DNA of 64,000 nucleotides from the NCBI GenBank assembly GCA_009823505.1, contig VZQC01005688.1, positions 510,670 to 574,669 on the forward strand. Reading direction: 5' to 3'. The position numbers and the translations under genes are program-made. This DNA is from Rhizomys pruinosus. Taxonomy: Eukaryota; Chordata; Mammalia; Rodentia; Spalacidae. The notes under the pieces are model-generated. The model was given only the letters and a program-made list of their open reading frames with translations. It was not told where the DNA came from and made no database searches. Below, piece by piece: positions 1-10,951 of the stretch; positions within the stretch are counted from its first letter, which is position 1; every line of letters begins with the position of its first letter.

Positions 1-89
1 AATCTTAATAGCTTAGTAAGGTGTTAGCAAACTTAAATAGTGAACATATGATTAAACAGTGTGCAACAGTAAAGAAGTAAAGAAACATT

Positions 90-890
90 TGTATTGGCTT
101 CACAGGATGGAAGCCATACCTGGTACTGATACCAGGATCAGGTCTAGGAATCTGATGTGTCTAGCCAGGTTACAGGCCATAGAGGAGAGCCCACTATGAT
201 TATACTGCTAAATAGACACAGTATTACACCAATTCCTAATGATATTTTTATACCTATATATTAATGCCTCTCTCAACTTTTGCCAAAAAAGCTTCTTCTT
301 GTATAAGGTAGCAATTAACAGAGAGACCCACCCTTGGTCAACATGCAGAGATTAAGAGATTATAGAGTGCTTAGCCCTGAATGGGACACCTATATCAAAC
401 CCTTGTCTCCCAAGGTTCAGAGATCATAGGAGAAGAGGAATCAGAAAAATTGTAAGAGCCAGAGGAGGTGGATGACTACAAGGAAACAGTTTTTCCAGAC
501 ACCAGGGCAGTTACTCATATGAATTCACAGCAATTGTGACAGCATGCACAAGGCCTATTTAACTCAAGCCAGACACATTCACAGAATAGAGTTGGGGAGG
601 TGGGTAAGAAGCTCCAACCCTAGCTGTGGAACTATTGGCAATTGACAACTGCTGGAAGAGGTAGAGTTGGTTTTCCTTAAGGATGTGATCCTGTATAGTT
701 TGACTGGGCTCCAGAGGATGGACTCACACTATAGGACATTTGAGAGCACAAACTGGATTCTACAGGCCTTAAAAAAATAAAGCATATGATATTGGGTAGG
801 GAGACATTAAGGGGGTGCAGATAAGGTAGGAGGTCTGACTAGGAAAAAATGTATGAAATTCTTAAAATTTCTATAAGACATTTTTGAAAG
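90..890 (+). mobile_element. Lx-type L1 3' UTR, sense, 5'-truncated
   Basis: The segment follows the order of a rodent Lx-family L1 3' UTR: a run near TTTTGCCAAAAAAGCTTCTTCTTGT, then a 'GAATGGGACACCTATATCA' block, then 'CAGAGATCATAGGAGAAGAGGAATCAG', a G-rich stretch near 800-830 and the end 'ATGTATGAAATTCTTAAAA'. It contains no ORF2. The same family lies reversed at 40148-40575 and 53241-53705. The left boundary is approximate. Family assignment rests on recalled consensus sequence. Confidence 0.7.
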
Positions 891-984
891 AAATACTTAT
901 ATAAACTCCTGAGTTGCATATAGTTGTATACAGAGTCATCAAGAGTATGGTAACTCCTGGAGAGCTGTATCACATAAGTATAAT

Positions 985-1213
985 CTTTTATAAATGTATT
1001 TAATTTTATTTCATGTATATGAGGGTTTTGCCTGCATGTATGTAAGTGCACCCCATGTGTGTAATCCCTGTGGTGGCCTGGCCAAAATAGGCTGTTAGAT
1101 GCCCTGGAACTGGAGTTGCAGATGGTTGTTAGCTGCTATGTGAATGCCAAGGATCAAACCCAGGTCCTCTGCAAGAGCAGTCAGTCCTTAACCACTGAGC
1201 CATCTCTCCAGCT
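985..1213 (-). mobile_element. B2 SINE, reverse orientation
   Basis: Read on the minus strand it begins with the B2 head (GCTGGAGAGATGGCTCAGTGG), has an RNA polymerase III B-box-like GGTTTGATCC, continues through the CAGTTCCAGGGCATCTAAC body and ends in an AT-rich tail. Several point differences suggest an older copy. Confidence 0.85.
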
Positions 1214-1445
1214 ATAAGCTTGATTTTTATCTATCTTCATAATTTGACCACACCTGCGGCATTTGTTATGGGTATATGCAAATATATATAGGTAATGCAA
1301 ATATAGAAAATGTCCACAATTAAAGTAAGTTCTATTTGACAAAACACATAAGTAACTGTTGGAAATGTGGTCACAAAAATGAAAATCAAGTGTACACTAA
1401 GTTGATAATTTTCAGTTATACACACCATAAACTTTGAAAATACTC

Positions 1446-1685
1446 GAGGCTGGAGAGATGGCTCATTGGTTAAGAGCACTGACTGCTCTTGCAGAGGACC
1501 CCAGTTCAATTCCCAGCACCTACATGGCAGATCTTTAAGCTGGGTGTGGTGGCCCATGACTTTGATCCTAGCACTAGGGAGGCAGAGGCAGGAGGATCTC
1601 TGTGAGTTCAAGGCCAGCCTGTTCTACAGAGTGAGTTCCAGACCTGCTGGGGCTATAAGGAGACCCTGTCTCAAAAAAGACAAAA
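1446..1685 (+). mobile_element. B2-head/B1 composite SINE, 3' end lost in gap
   Basis: Positions 1446-1532 are a B2 tRNA-like head (GGCTGGAGAGATGGCTCATT, GTTCAATTCCC). After 'ATCTTTAA' the sequence becomes B1 at about 1540 (GCTGGGTGTGGTGG, then GAGTTCAAGGCCAGCC, ending GACCCTGTCTC and poly-A). The same head-body junction occurs on the minus strand at 2310-2556 and 44935-45178, so this is not a chance neighbour pair. The poly-A runs into the N gap. Confidence 0.75.
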
Positions 1686-1939
1686 NNNNNNNNNNNNNNN
1701 NNNNNNNNNNNNNNNNNNNNNNNNNNNNNNNNNNNNNNNNNNNNNNNNNNNNNNNNNNNNNNNNNNNNNNNNNNNNNNNNNNNNNNNNNNNNNNNNNNNN
1801 NNNNNNNNNNNNNNNNNNNNNNNNNNNNNNNNNNNNNNNNNNNNNNNNNNNNNNNNNNNNNNNNNNNNNNNNNNNNNNNNNNNNNNNNNNNNNNNNNNNN
1901 NNNNNNNNNNNNNNNNNNNNNNNNNNNNNNNNNNNNNNN
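1686..1939. other. Assembly gap, 254 N
   Basis: A run of 254 unresolved bases starts inside the poly-A tail of the preceding SINE. Homopolymer or SINE ambiguity is the likely reason for the break. Confidence 1.
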
Positions 1940-2309
1940 ATATACTCATGGAACTTTTGAAGAGAACCTTAAAATTTCAAAACCATCAGAGAATAAATTC
2001 AAGCAAAATACATTCTACATAACAAAGTATCAAAAAATAAGAAAATGAGACTAGATTAAAAACTATGAACATGCTAAGCAAAGGAATAAAAATTAAGAAG
2101 AAATGAGAGAAAACAAACAAGGGCAGCTGCTGCACTTTCCAGCATGGTGTTGCTTTGGCAACGTGTCATTGGCTCAGTTTTTGACAATGTTAACTTTTCC
2201 CTGTATGGCTTCCCGTGTGAACTAAACCCTTCTATTGCACCATTTGTTTACATTCTTTCCTTAATTTTATTTATTTATTTATTTGTTTGTTTGTTTGTTT
2301 ATTTATTTT
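1940..2309. other. AT-rich intronic stretch ending in (TTTA/TTTG)n
   Basis: No gene is seen. The first 300 bases are A-rich and not recognised. 2266-2300 is a TTTA/TTTG tetranucleotide run that serves as the tail of the reversed SINE that follows. Confidence 0.6.
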
Positions 2310-2556
2310 GATATTTTTGAGACAGGGTCTCCCTTTAAGTCCCAGCTGGCCTGGAGCTCGCTCTGTAGACCAGGCTGGCCTTGAACTCACAGAGATCCTC
2401 CTGCCTCTGCCTCCTAAGTACTAGGGTCGAAGGCTTGTGCCACCATGCCTAACACTAAAGATGGTTCTTAGCTGCCATGTAGGTGCTGGGAATCGAACCT
2501 GGGTCCTCTGCAAAAGCAGTCAGCACTCTCAACTGCTGAGCCATCTCTCCAGCCCC
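2310..2556 (-). mobile_element. B2-head/B1 composite SINE, reverse orientation
   Basis: On the minus strand the element starts at 2556 with GGGGCTGGAGAGATGGCTCA, has the B-box GGTTCGATTCCC and 'GCTAAGAACCATCTTTA', then changes to B1 (TTAGGCATGGTGGC, GAGTTCAAGGCCAGCC, CTGTCTC). The junction matches those of the other two composites at 1446 and 44935. Confidence 0.8.
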
Positions 2557-2790
2557 CAATTTTACTTATTTATTAAGACATGCTATTTGTACATTTTTGT
2601 AGGGTACATTATGATAATTCAATACATACATAAAATGTACAATAATCAAATAACAATAAACATCTCCATCTTTCCAATAATTAATCATTTTTATGTGTTA
2701 GGGATTTTGTAATCTTCTCTCCTCTCATTTTGAAATATATAACATCTCACTTTGTTGTTTCAGACAATATTTTCTTCAAGTTCATTAAGA
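2557..2790 (-). mobile_element. Ancient mammalian L1 3' UTR fragment
   Basis: The plus strand resembles reversed old L1 3' UTR: 'GGGTACATTATGATAATTCAATAC', 'AACATCTCCATC' and 'CATTTTGAAATATATAA'. The preceding composite SINE sits directly at its edge. It is divergent, so the ends are approximate. Confidence 0.6.
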
Positions 2791-3791
2791 GCCAAAAGAA
2801 ATGCTTCCTACATCTTCTAAACTCTATCTCCTTAGAGTCTGATTTTTTGATTCAATGCAGGATATTTTCACATTCCTATTGTTATTATTGATGACTTTTA
2901 CTCCCTGCAGAAAGAGAACTCTATTCAAGGCTGGTCTTTTCCACCACCACCCCCCAAGATATTGAGGATTCTCACTGTGAAGCTAGAGCCGTATCCTTAC
3001 CACACCATTGGCAATTTCCTTATACTTGGGGAGATTAATGGGGTACAAGTATTAAATCAAGATGGGAAGTAACCTCCCAAAGACAACATCACCTCTGCAG
3101 TTTATTAAGAATGGTGTGCTAATGCATGAGGGCTCTACATGCAGTTTTGTATTGGCACCAGGCTCCACACCGTATGCACTCAGTTTCCCCACCTTCCTGG
3201 GAAAAAAACATGTGAGCACACTGGAGAAAATCTACATTCAAGAAAAGGACAAATGCCCACAAGTGTGCCTGATGCTGCTCAACATGCCTCTGGTTTGCTA
3301 GACCACAGGTTTCCAATTCTGATAACTCACATTGGCTAGCGAAGCTCCAAACAGAATCATGTCTATGGTTGTCACTCAGACTTCATGTCAAGGCCACCAT
3401 AAATTCGGCCTTGACTCTATCACTGGGTTAAGTCAATATACTGGTGGTTCTTTTGGTCTGTCATAAAATAAATATCAAATTTCTAATAACCTTGAAATTA
3501 TATTCATCAGTGGCTTGAAGTTACAGCCCAGATCACCTCATGAACATATACCACAGAGTTTCTACCTCTAAATCATCAGCTCTGCTGTCACTTCCTCAGA
3601 GCCGCCTCTTTTCATTTCTGTCTGAATTACAGGGCAAACCCTGTGAACTCTGGTTAATGTATGTCTCGTTGACTCACTGCAAGCTTCCTGAAGTTTGGGT
3701 TTACCTCTAGTTTTACCTGCTATGTCATTTCCAGCAATTAGCATATTATCTGGAATAAGAATTATTGCTGAAAATATTTATAAAATGAAGA
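2791..3791. other. Unannotated intronic sequence
   Basis: Single-copy-looking DNA. Short ORFs around 3060-3340 overlap on both strands and show no recognisable domain or splice-site pair. I see no functional element. Confidence 0.6.
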
Positions 3792-3945
3792 CCTGGCCAG
3801 GTGCGGTGGCACACGCCTTTAATTCCAGCCTTCAGGAGGCAGAGGCAGATGGATCTCTGTGAGTTCAAGGCCAGCCTGGTCTATGTAGTGAGTTCCAGCA
3901 CAGCTGGGGCTACAGGGAGACCCTGTCTCAAAAAAAAAAAAAAAC
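3792..3945 (+). mobile_element. B1 SINE
   Basis: Full-length B1: starts GGCCAGGTGCGGTGGCACACG, has GAGTTCAAGGCCAGCCTGG, and ends GACCCTGTCTC with a poly-A run at about 3930-3944. Confidence 0.9.
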
Positions 3946-4796
3946 AAAGAAATGAAAACCTGAATTAATAATTTAATTTAATAAACACAGAGATAGTGTT
4001 AATACTTTTAATAACTAATGAATTGGGGGGGGGAATCATGTTCTCAGTCAGTGTGACAAGGATTTAAAATTCCTCCAATAGTGAAATTTTTCTCTATAAA
4101 TCATTTTTAAATAGAAAGTGACTAGCGTTCTAGTGTTTTACCTTATTTTTGTCTCAGATGTGTTTCATCCCACTAGCTTTTGATTATGGGCGTGTCACCA
4201 CCTACAGCACAGAATGCACTTCGAAGAGCCTACCTTACTTCAAAACGAGTCTGGGCTCCAACTGGCTCATTTCTCCATTGCCAGCATTAATCCTCTTTTC
4301 ATTACTCCTTAAGCAGCAGCTTAGGTTAAGACATTCCATCTCTGCTCAATAAGGAAAGCTAATTTTGTCTTCCATGTATCGGGGTTGAGTTACCGGATAT
4401 GTTGTAATTGATTAAGAAACAAAACCTTCAGACTTGTAATAGCTGATCCCTGATTCTGGTTCGGCTTGAATCCATAATCCACTGGCTTCAAACTTTATGT
4501 GGAAATAAGGGGATTTGGAAAGCCATGAGAGTGGAGGAATCAATTAACACACAAATCCAAACCAAAGTTTCCAGAAGTCTGGTTTTACGCTAACCCAGCC
4601 TTCAACATCTCTTCTGAGGACACAATTTAAGGAATTCAAATGAGCAGATAACTTTAGCATAAAATCACAAATTATTAGAGCTGGAGAGGGACATCTAGTT
4701 AATCATTTTTACAGATGGTAAAACAGGTCCAAGAGGAAGAGTTAGGCTGGGACCTTGGTTACTTCAACTTGCAACCCAGGGCTCCTCACTAACCAT
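3946..4796. other. Unannotated intronic sequence
   Basis: No repeat or gene recognised apart from a G9 homopolymer near 4024. The 67-codon ORF at 4149-4352 shows no family resemblance. Confidence 0.55.
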
Positions 4797-4885
4797 AATA
4801 CTCCCTCCCTCCCTCCCTTCCTTCCTTTTTTGTCCTTTCCTTTTTCCTTTCCTTTCCCTTTTCTTTCCTTTCTTCTTTCTTTCCC
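4797..4885. repeat. Pyrimidine-rich (CCTT/TTTC)n low-complexity tract
   Basis: Almost only C and T for about 85 bases on the plus strand, changing from CCCT to CTTT units. Confidence 0.85.
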
Positions 4886-5489
4886 AGTTCTGGGGGTTGA
4901 AACAAAGGTCTGTTCTGTATAGTTTTCCTTAAGTTAAACCTTCCACCTTAGAGGGAAGTTCTGAAGACTCAGCATGTCTAAAGTGGGAACAAACATTCCA
5001 TCCTTCAGGGAAACTCCTGTTAAGCTGCTCTGGAAGGAAAAAACTCAGTAGCTTTAGGAAGTGCCTAGAACTGACTAAACTTACTAGGTCCGTCCCTCAC
5101 CACGTCCTAAGGACATGCTGAGAGACACCTGTAAACCAGCTGAGCTGCTTAGAAGAGACTTGACAACTGAGCCACTCAAACTAGACACTCTCTCTAACCT
5201 GAGGAGCTGCCCACAAGCTGTCCAGGGCAGTCTAGGTTTCCAGCCTCCATGAGCAGCCACCCATGGTGCATATGCTTTTGGTGGTACAGCTTTATTTGAG
5301 TCATGTCTACTCCTTAAGTAATCCCAATACACTCACCAGCTCACTAAGTTGGACTTTGGCAGTATTCTTCCTCTAAGTTGGTCAGTGGCTAGACAGAACA
5401 CCCCAACCTCATTGGGAACAGTGTCACACAACAGGACCTCGAATGGTGGTGAGACTTCACTACTTACCCACACTCTAGTCCACTTTACG
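4886..5489. other. Unannotated intronic sequence
   Basis: No gene, SINE or L1 fragment recognised. Confidence 0.5.
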
Positions 5490-5612
5490 CTTTTTTACTT
5501 TCAGGAAGCGTTTCACTGAAATTGATCAGGCTCTCCTTGAACTCACTCTGCAGCAAAGGCATGTCTCAAACTTGCAATTCTCCTACCTCAGCATCCCAAG
5601 TCACTGGGTGAA
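5490..5612 (-). mobile_element. Old B1/B4-like SINE fragment
   Basis: Reversed B1-like words survive: 'CAGGCTCTCCTTGAACTCACTCTG', 'CAATTCTCCTACCTCAGC' and 'CCCAAGTCACTGGG'. Divergence is high, so the family assignment is tentative. Confidence 0.5.
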
Positions 5613-7680
5613 AAGCCATGGCTGCAATATTCACATTTGCGGCACTGCTCTATACATGTCTTCCTCCCACACATTCAATGTACTTCCTTTTCTCCTACAC
5701 ATCTAACCCTTCCATAATTTCACACACTGCCACACCTACCCACCGCTCCAACTACCCAGCATACTCTCACTGCCCGCAGGACATGGTCCAAGTCCTTCTC
5801 TTGGCACTGGAGACCCCTCCCTTCTGCTCCCACCAACACCTCCCATGTTAGCTCCTGCAATCAGAGCCCGGCAGTTCAGCTGTCCTGCTTCCCAGCGCTC
5901 ATCCTGATGTCTATGGACCCATTTGCCATGCCATTCTCTGTATGTCACTGCCATATATCCCCTCCAAGGACATTCTTACTGCCTTAGATACAAAGGTGTA
6001 GTATCAAACCCCCTTTGGCCATCTCCCACTGGGGGGATTAAGTCAGCTCCTAGAGACATCTCTCTAGGGTCACATTCATGCCCAGTGGAAAACCTAATAT
6101 ACACTGTCCTTTAGCAAGGGTCACTTCTACTATTGCCATGAAACAATGGGAAGCCTAGTGACCATACCTTCTCTTATACCGTGGACACAGACAGTAACCA
6201 ATCAAAGCAGATATTTAAAGACCTGGACATACGAGTCTAGATGAGGGCAGTTTTACAGGCCACACTTGCTCACAGTTCCTTGTAGGTGGGCTGAAGCTGT
6301 CTTCACAGGCTCTGTCCAGCGGCTCAACTTCTCTCTCTGCCCATCCTGATACTGTCCGTCTTTCTACCCACTTTAGTTTCAAGAGCATACTTAGCATTTG
6401 CACATAGCTCCTGAGCCTCCTTTCAGGAAAATCCAGCATGCAACACTCCCTACCTCAAGGTACTGTCTTCCAGAAGTCCTATAACACATTTATACAATTT
6501 CATTCATGCTCTATTTACATGAACCCCACTGTAACATCAATTACTGTTTGGGTACATGATATCTCAAGCACCCACTGTGGCCAATGCCAGTGATAATGCA
6601 GAAGACAAGGAAAGTAGAACACACCATGAACCGACTCTCCATTCCAACTTCCGTGACGTTCTTCTCTGGCTGGCTAAATAGTTCTCTAAGGACAGAGCAC
6701 TCTGCTCGCCAAGATTCTACATGGTAGATAGTGGATTAATGGCTAATTAATGGCTTTGATGAGCTGTCACCTTCAGAGGGAGAGAGAACACATTTGCTTT
6801 TGTATTCTCAGACATAGGGAGGAAGTGAGGAGAGAAAGGGAAGCAGGAGAAATGTTTTGTTTAAGGAAAGTGACATATGAGGCCTGTTGTACAAAAAGAC
6901 TCCAGAAGGTGCCAAGTAGACACTTGCTGAGAGCCATACTGGTGCCAGGAAGTCTGGACCTGGCAGATCCGATGATGGCTCCACCCAAGCTGCCTTCATC
7001 CATCTATGATGACCCGTGTTCTGAAAGAGAAGCCACTTCTCCATCTTAACACAGCCAACCCAAACAACTGCTTTTGTTTCTTTCTCACAGAGAACAGTGA
7101 ATGTTTAGATGACGTGGGTTTACCTTAATTAAAACAAAACTGGATCACATTAACTTTTACAACAAAAAGTAAATAAGAATCCACTGAGTTGTGAGAGCCA
7201 AGTTTTAAATTTTTGTGACATGTGAACATGCTATGAAAAGGAACGAGACAGCTCAGTCTCCAGAGGAAGAACTCAGAAGCTAACCCGGGGCATGTTTCTA
7301 CTGCCACTCTGAAAAGGTGTGAGGCACAGCATCCGACTCTCCTCCTGCACTTGTGGACTGATCTGGCCAGGTCCCTCCCAGGAAATCTAATGAATGGGAA
7401 ATGGAAAAACTTACTGAGGCTATTTCTCCACCAAGAAGGAAACAGTTTGGAGTAGGGACACTATGGCTGCCTCAGGATGCCAAATAATGAAATGTCTCAA
7501 CACTTGTTCCAAGTGAGGAAGGAGGAAACACAGGACAAGTGATGGGGGAGGAAACCAAGTCAAAAACAAGGGTCTGAGAGGACCCAGGAAGCAGGAAGCC
7601 TCAGGACCAACCCCAACTAGCTGTCCTCTGAAGGGATTTTAGAGACTCACAGTAAGAGGGCAGCCTTTTGTTTCCTACAC
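5613..7680. other. Unannotated intronic sequence, 2 kb
   Basis: Mostly single-copy-looking DNA. ORFs of 60-99 codons occur on both strands (for example 6750-7049) but overlap each other and have no domain, start context or splice support. I see no exon. Confidence 0.6.
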
Positions 7681-7686
7681 CACTTG

Positions 7687-8065
7687 TGCTGATTGGTTTG
7701 GGTCAACTTGGTACAAGTAGAGTCATCTGGGAAGAGGGAACCGCAGCTGAGGAATTTCCTCCATCAGAATTGCCTGTGGCCGCGTCTGCAGAGCAATTCC
7801 TTAATTGCTAGTTGATGTAGGAGGGACAAGCCCACACTGGGTAGTGACATCCCCGAGGAGGTGGGCTGTGTGGATGTAAAAGAAAGCAGCTGAGCACACC
7901 AGACAGGGGAAGCCAGCCAGGAAGCAGTGCTCCTCTCTGGTCTCTGCTTCAGTTCCTGGCTTGAAGTCCTGCCCTGACTTCTCTCAACCACAGACTGTGA
8001 CTTTCCGTCCCACATTTGTTCTGGTCAGTTCCATCACAGCAACAGACAGCAAACTAGGCCACCAT
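7687..8065 (+). mobile_element. Common rodent interspersed repeat, family not named
   Basis: The succession 'GTCAACTTGGTACAAG.. AGAGTCATCTGGGAAGAGGGAACC.. TTAATTGCTAG.. GAAGCAGTGCTCCTC.. GTCCTGCCCTGACTT.. ATCACAGCAACAGACAG' is a very widespread rodent repeat. Reversed relatives lie at 15316-15690, 35286-35720 and 42555-42910, and a sense relative at 48300-48655. I recognise the repeat but not its formal name. Confidence 0.65.
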
Positions 8066-8325
8066 GTCTTCTGGGCAGGTTCCTCTAAAACCGAATCCTG
8101 TTTGTCATTTCTGGTAACAGCACCATTTTCTTGGTGTCCACACCAAGGAAAGCTATAAGATAGTTCTAGTCCTTTGAACTCCTCATAGAAAATCTATAAC
8201 AAACCTTTGCTTTAAATTACTGAAAATTATTCCATCAGGATGTCAAGGAGGGAAGCCTCATATTTTACTTTGCTTTAAAAAAACATCCTTCAAACATGAA
8301 ATGTATGATTTTCACTTAACACCAG
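8066..8325. other. Unannotated intronic sequence
   Basis: Nothing recognised between the preceding repeat and the B2 SINE. Confidence 0.5.
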
Positions 8326-8545
8326 GGGCTGGAGAGATGGCTCAGCAGTTTACAGCACTGGCTGCTCTTGCGGAGGACCCTGGTTTGGTTCCCATACTCA
8401 CATGGTGGCTAACAACCATCTGTAACCCCAGTTCCAGGACATCCAATGCCCTCTTCTGGCATCTAGCGCCATTCCACAACATGAGTGCACTTACACGGAT
8501 GCAGGCAAAACACTCATACACATAAAAATAAAATTTAAAAAAGAA
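8326..8545 (+). mobile_element. B2 SINE
   Basis: Head GGGGCTGGAGAGATGGCTCAG, B-box region TGGTTTGGTTCCC (mutated), body CCAGTTCCAGGACATCCAATG, and an A/T-rich tail from 8520. Confidence 0.9.
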
Positions 8546-8636
8546 AATCCCTCATAAGTGTGCCCAGGGGCTCCTCTAGGTGACTCTAGATCTTATGTTG
8601 ACAATCAAGATTATACAACACAGATAGATTAGAGAT

Positions 8637-8644
8637 AAATAGAT

Positions 8645-8687
<43 letters not shown>

Positions 8688-8719
8688 GATAGATAGATGA
8701 TAGATAGACAGATGATGAT

Positions 8720-8754
<35 letters not shown>

Positions 8755-8786
8755 GATAGATAGATGATAGATAGACAGATGATGAT

Positions 8787-8815
<29 letters not shown>
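8637..8815. repeat. Compound (GATA)n microsatellite with a 67-bp higher-order unit
   Basis: GATA runs are interrupted by GATGAT triplets and GACA. The marker GACAGATGATGATGATAG begins at 8707 and again at 8774, giving a 67-bp higher-order period present twice. Confidence 0.9.
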
Positions 8816-8817
<2 letters not shown>

Positions 8818-8982
8818 TATAGATTAGTGTATATTAGATGAGATGATAGTAGATAGATTATAGATAGCTTGCTCTCTTCCTGTACAAAGTAGAGCTTTGC
8901 TTTACTAGGAAGGAAATAACCAACTGTGCTACCTGAAAAGTTTTCCTCTCAACTTTTTATGTGAATTAAGAAAATCTTTTCT

Positions 8983-9233
8983 GGGGCTGGAGAGATGGCC
9001 TAGCGGTTAAGAGCGCCGACCGCTCTTACAGAGGACCCGGGTTCGATCCCCAGCACCCACATGGCGGCTGAGAACCGTCTGAAGCTCCAATTCCAGGAGA
9101 ACTCCAGTTCCAGGGGAATCCGAGACCCTCTTCTGAACTCTGCGGCGTTGCACGACACGGGTGCACAGACCTGCATGCAGACAGTACATTCATACACATA
9201 CAGAAATAATAAAATTAATTTAAAAAAAAAAAA
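8983..9233 (+). mobile_element. Young B2 SINE with 15-bp target duplication
   Basis: Full-length element with head GGGGCTGGAGAGATGGCCTAG, B-box GGTTCGATCC, the duplicated 'CCAATTCCAGGAGAACTCCAG' body and a poly-A tail. The target duplication AAGAAAATCTTTTCT is perfect at 8968-8982 and 9234-9248. Close similarity to 42204-42450 and intact CpGs suggest recent activity. Confidence 0.95.
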
Positions 9234-9248
9234 AAGAAAATCTTTTCT

Positions 9249-9879
9249 AGCTGAATCCATTATTGACATGTGAATCATTACACTAAGTTGAATCACAGCA
9301 TCTTTAATCTTCTCAATCTCTAGCTCCCCACACAACCATTAGGAAGCTGCTGTCCTCTTTTCAGGTCTATTGTGAGGAGCAGGTACCTCATTTCCCTTTC
9401 ACCCGACCTTTCCACATGGCTGTCAGCCAAGTCAAATGACCATAAGCATCAGGCTTGTTACAAATGCAGATTCCTCTATACAGGAAAAACAAACAAGTAA
9501 TTGCCACTCTAAAAGCAAGAAAAAATACATTTGTTGAACCGTGTTAAAATAAAAAGAAGTAAATATTATATCTTGCTTTCATTCATTAAAATTCAAGACA
9601 AAGGGGTAAGGTGGTGGAAAGGGTGAAAATGGAATGAAGCTGTTAACAGATTCTTACCAAGAGCTGCTTTAGGTAATGGATGTAAGCATAGTTATAAAAG
9701 AAGCTTAGAACCAGATCTAAGCAGTAATAAACCAGAAACAAAGTTCACAAATGTGAGTCACATAAGAAGAAGGTGATTATTAAAGCTTTTCTCATAATGT
9801 TGGGGAAAAGGATAATGAAATTAAGCCAATGAGAAAATAGAAATTTGAAAGCTCAATGAACTTTCTCACACATTACAAT
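9249..9879. other. Unannotated intronic sequence
   Basis: No repeat or gene recognised. Confidence 0.55.
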
Positions 9880-9890
9880 GGTTTTCACAT

Positions 9891-10041
9891 TTTTTTTTTT
9901 TTTTTGTTTTTTTTGGTCTCCCTGTAGCCCAAGCTATCCCGGAACTTGCTCTGTAGACCAGGCTGGCCTTGAACTCACAGAGATCCTCCTGCCTCTGCCT
10001 CCCAAGTGCTAGGATCAAAGGCATCTGCCACCACGCCCAGC
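9891..10041 (-). mobile_element. B1 SINE, reverse orientation
   Basis: Begins with the T-run (reversed poly-A), then CTCCCTGTAGCCC, CTTGAACTCACAGAGATCC, and ends CACCACGCCCAGC. Imperfect target duplication GGTTTTCACATTTT at about 9880 and GGTTTTTACATTTT at about 10042. Confidence 0.92.
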
Positions 10042-10059
10042 GGTTTTTACATTTTAAGT

Positions 10060-10400
10060 GGCGTATAAAATCATACAGATTGTACAATAACACGACAGAA
10101 TTTCTTGCCCCTAACTGTAATACAGCACCATTAATCAACATCTCCCCACCTCTCCCTCACCTGACTCACCCATTGCCATCCAGTTCTCAGCTTCTATGAG
10201 ATCACCTTTTATTTTCCACATACAAGTAAGCCCATCCAGTGCTCATCTTTCTGGGCCAAGCTCATTCCATTTAACATAATCAGCTCTAGGTCCATCTGTA
10301 TTGTTGCAGAGGACAGGATCTCATTGAGATTAGATGGAATAGTGTTCAATAGTGAACATACATGAGATACATGAGCATTTTTTCTAATTGTAATATACGC
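10060..10400 (-). mobile_element. Ancient mammalian L1 3' end
   Basis: Reversed old-L1 words in order: 'CAACATCTCCCCACCTC', 'CTTCTATGAGATCACCTTT', 'TTCCACATACAAGTAAG', 'CATTCCATTTAACATAAT' and 'GGACAGGATCTCATTGAG'. This matches the end of mammalian-wide L1 elements. The B1 at 9891 is inserted next to it. Confidence 0.7.
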
Positions 10401-10775
10401 AGAGCCAAAGACAGCTCCCCACACAAACTAGAGAAGTTTCCCCATTTAAGCAAAACACCTGAAAAGAATGTAAGCATGAAATACAGAATACCGTAAGCTT
10501 CCACCCAGAAAAATTAACACAATTCCCAACTAAGAAAAGTCATAAAAATTATTTTATTACTTGTATCTATTCTCCTTTTCCCCTTAATTTTGTTAATTTA
10601 TACTTACTCATTTCTTTCTCACTAAGAATAACCAGAGGCTTATCAATTTTACTAGTCCCCCCAAACAAATACGTTTAACTTGAGCTTTCCAAACTTTAAG
10701 CTGTTCTAATGAAGTTTATTTTCTGGCTCCAGCCTAGGCTATATGCGACTTGGGCCGTACGATTAGCATAAGGTT
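10401..10775. other. Unannotated intronic sequence
   Basis: AT-rich, nothing recognised. Confidence 0.5.
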
Positions 10776-10932
10776 TTTCTTTTTTTTTTGGTCTTTTCGA
10801 GACAGGGTCTCCCTGTAGCCCCAGCTGTCCTGGAACTCACTCTGTAGACCAGGCTGGCCTTGAACTCACATAGATCCGCCTGCCTCTGCCTCCCAAGTGC
10901 TAGAATTAAAGGCATGTGCCACCACGCCCAGC
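10776..10932 (-). mobile_element. B1 SINE, reverse orientation
   Basis: Full-length B1 on the minus strand: T-run, GGTCTTTTCGAGACAGGG, CTTGAACTCACATAGATCC, ending CCACCACGCCCAGC. It abuts the target site of the B2 that follows. Confidence 0.93.
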
Positions 10933-10951
10933 GGCTTTTCATTTTTTTTAA

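Noticed and set aside
8983..9050. tRNA gene at B2 heads
   Set aside because: The A and B boxes are those of the tRNA-derived SINE. There is no full cloverleaf with anticodon arm, and B2 body plus poly-A follow.
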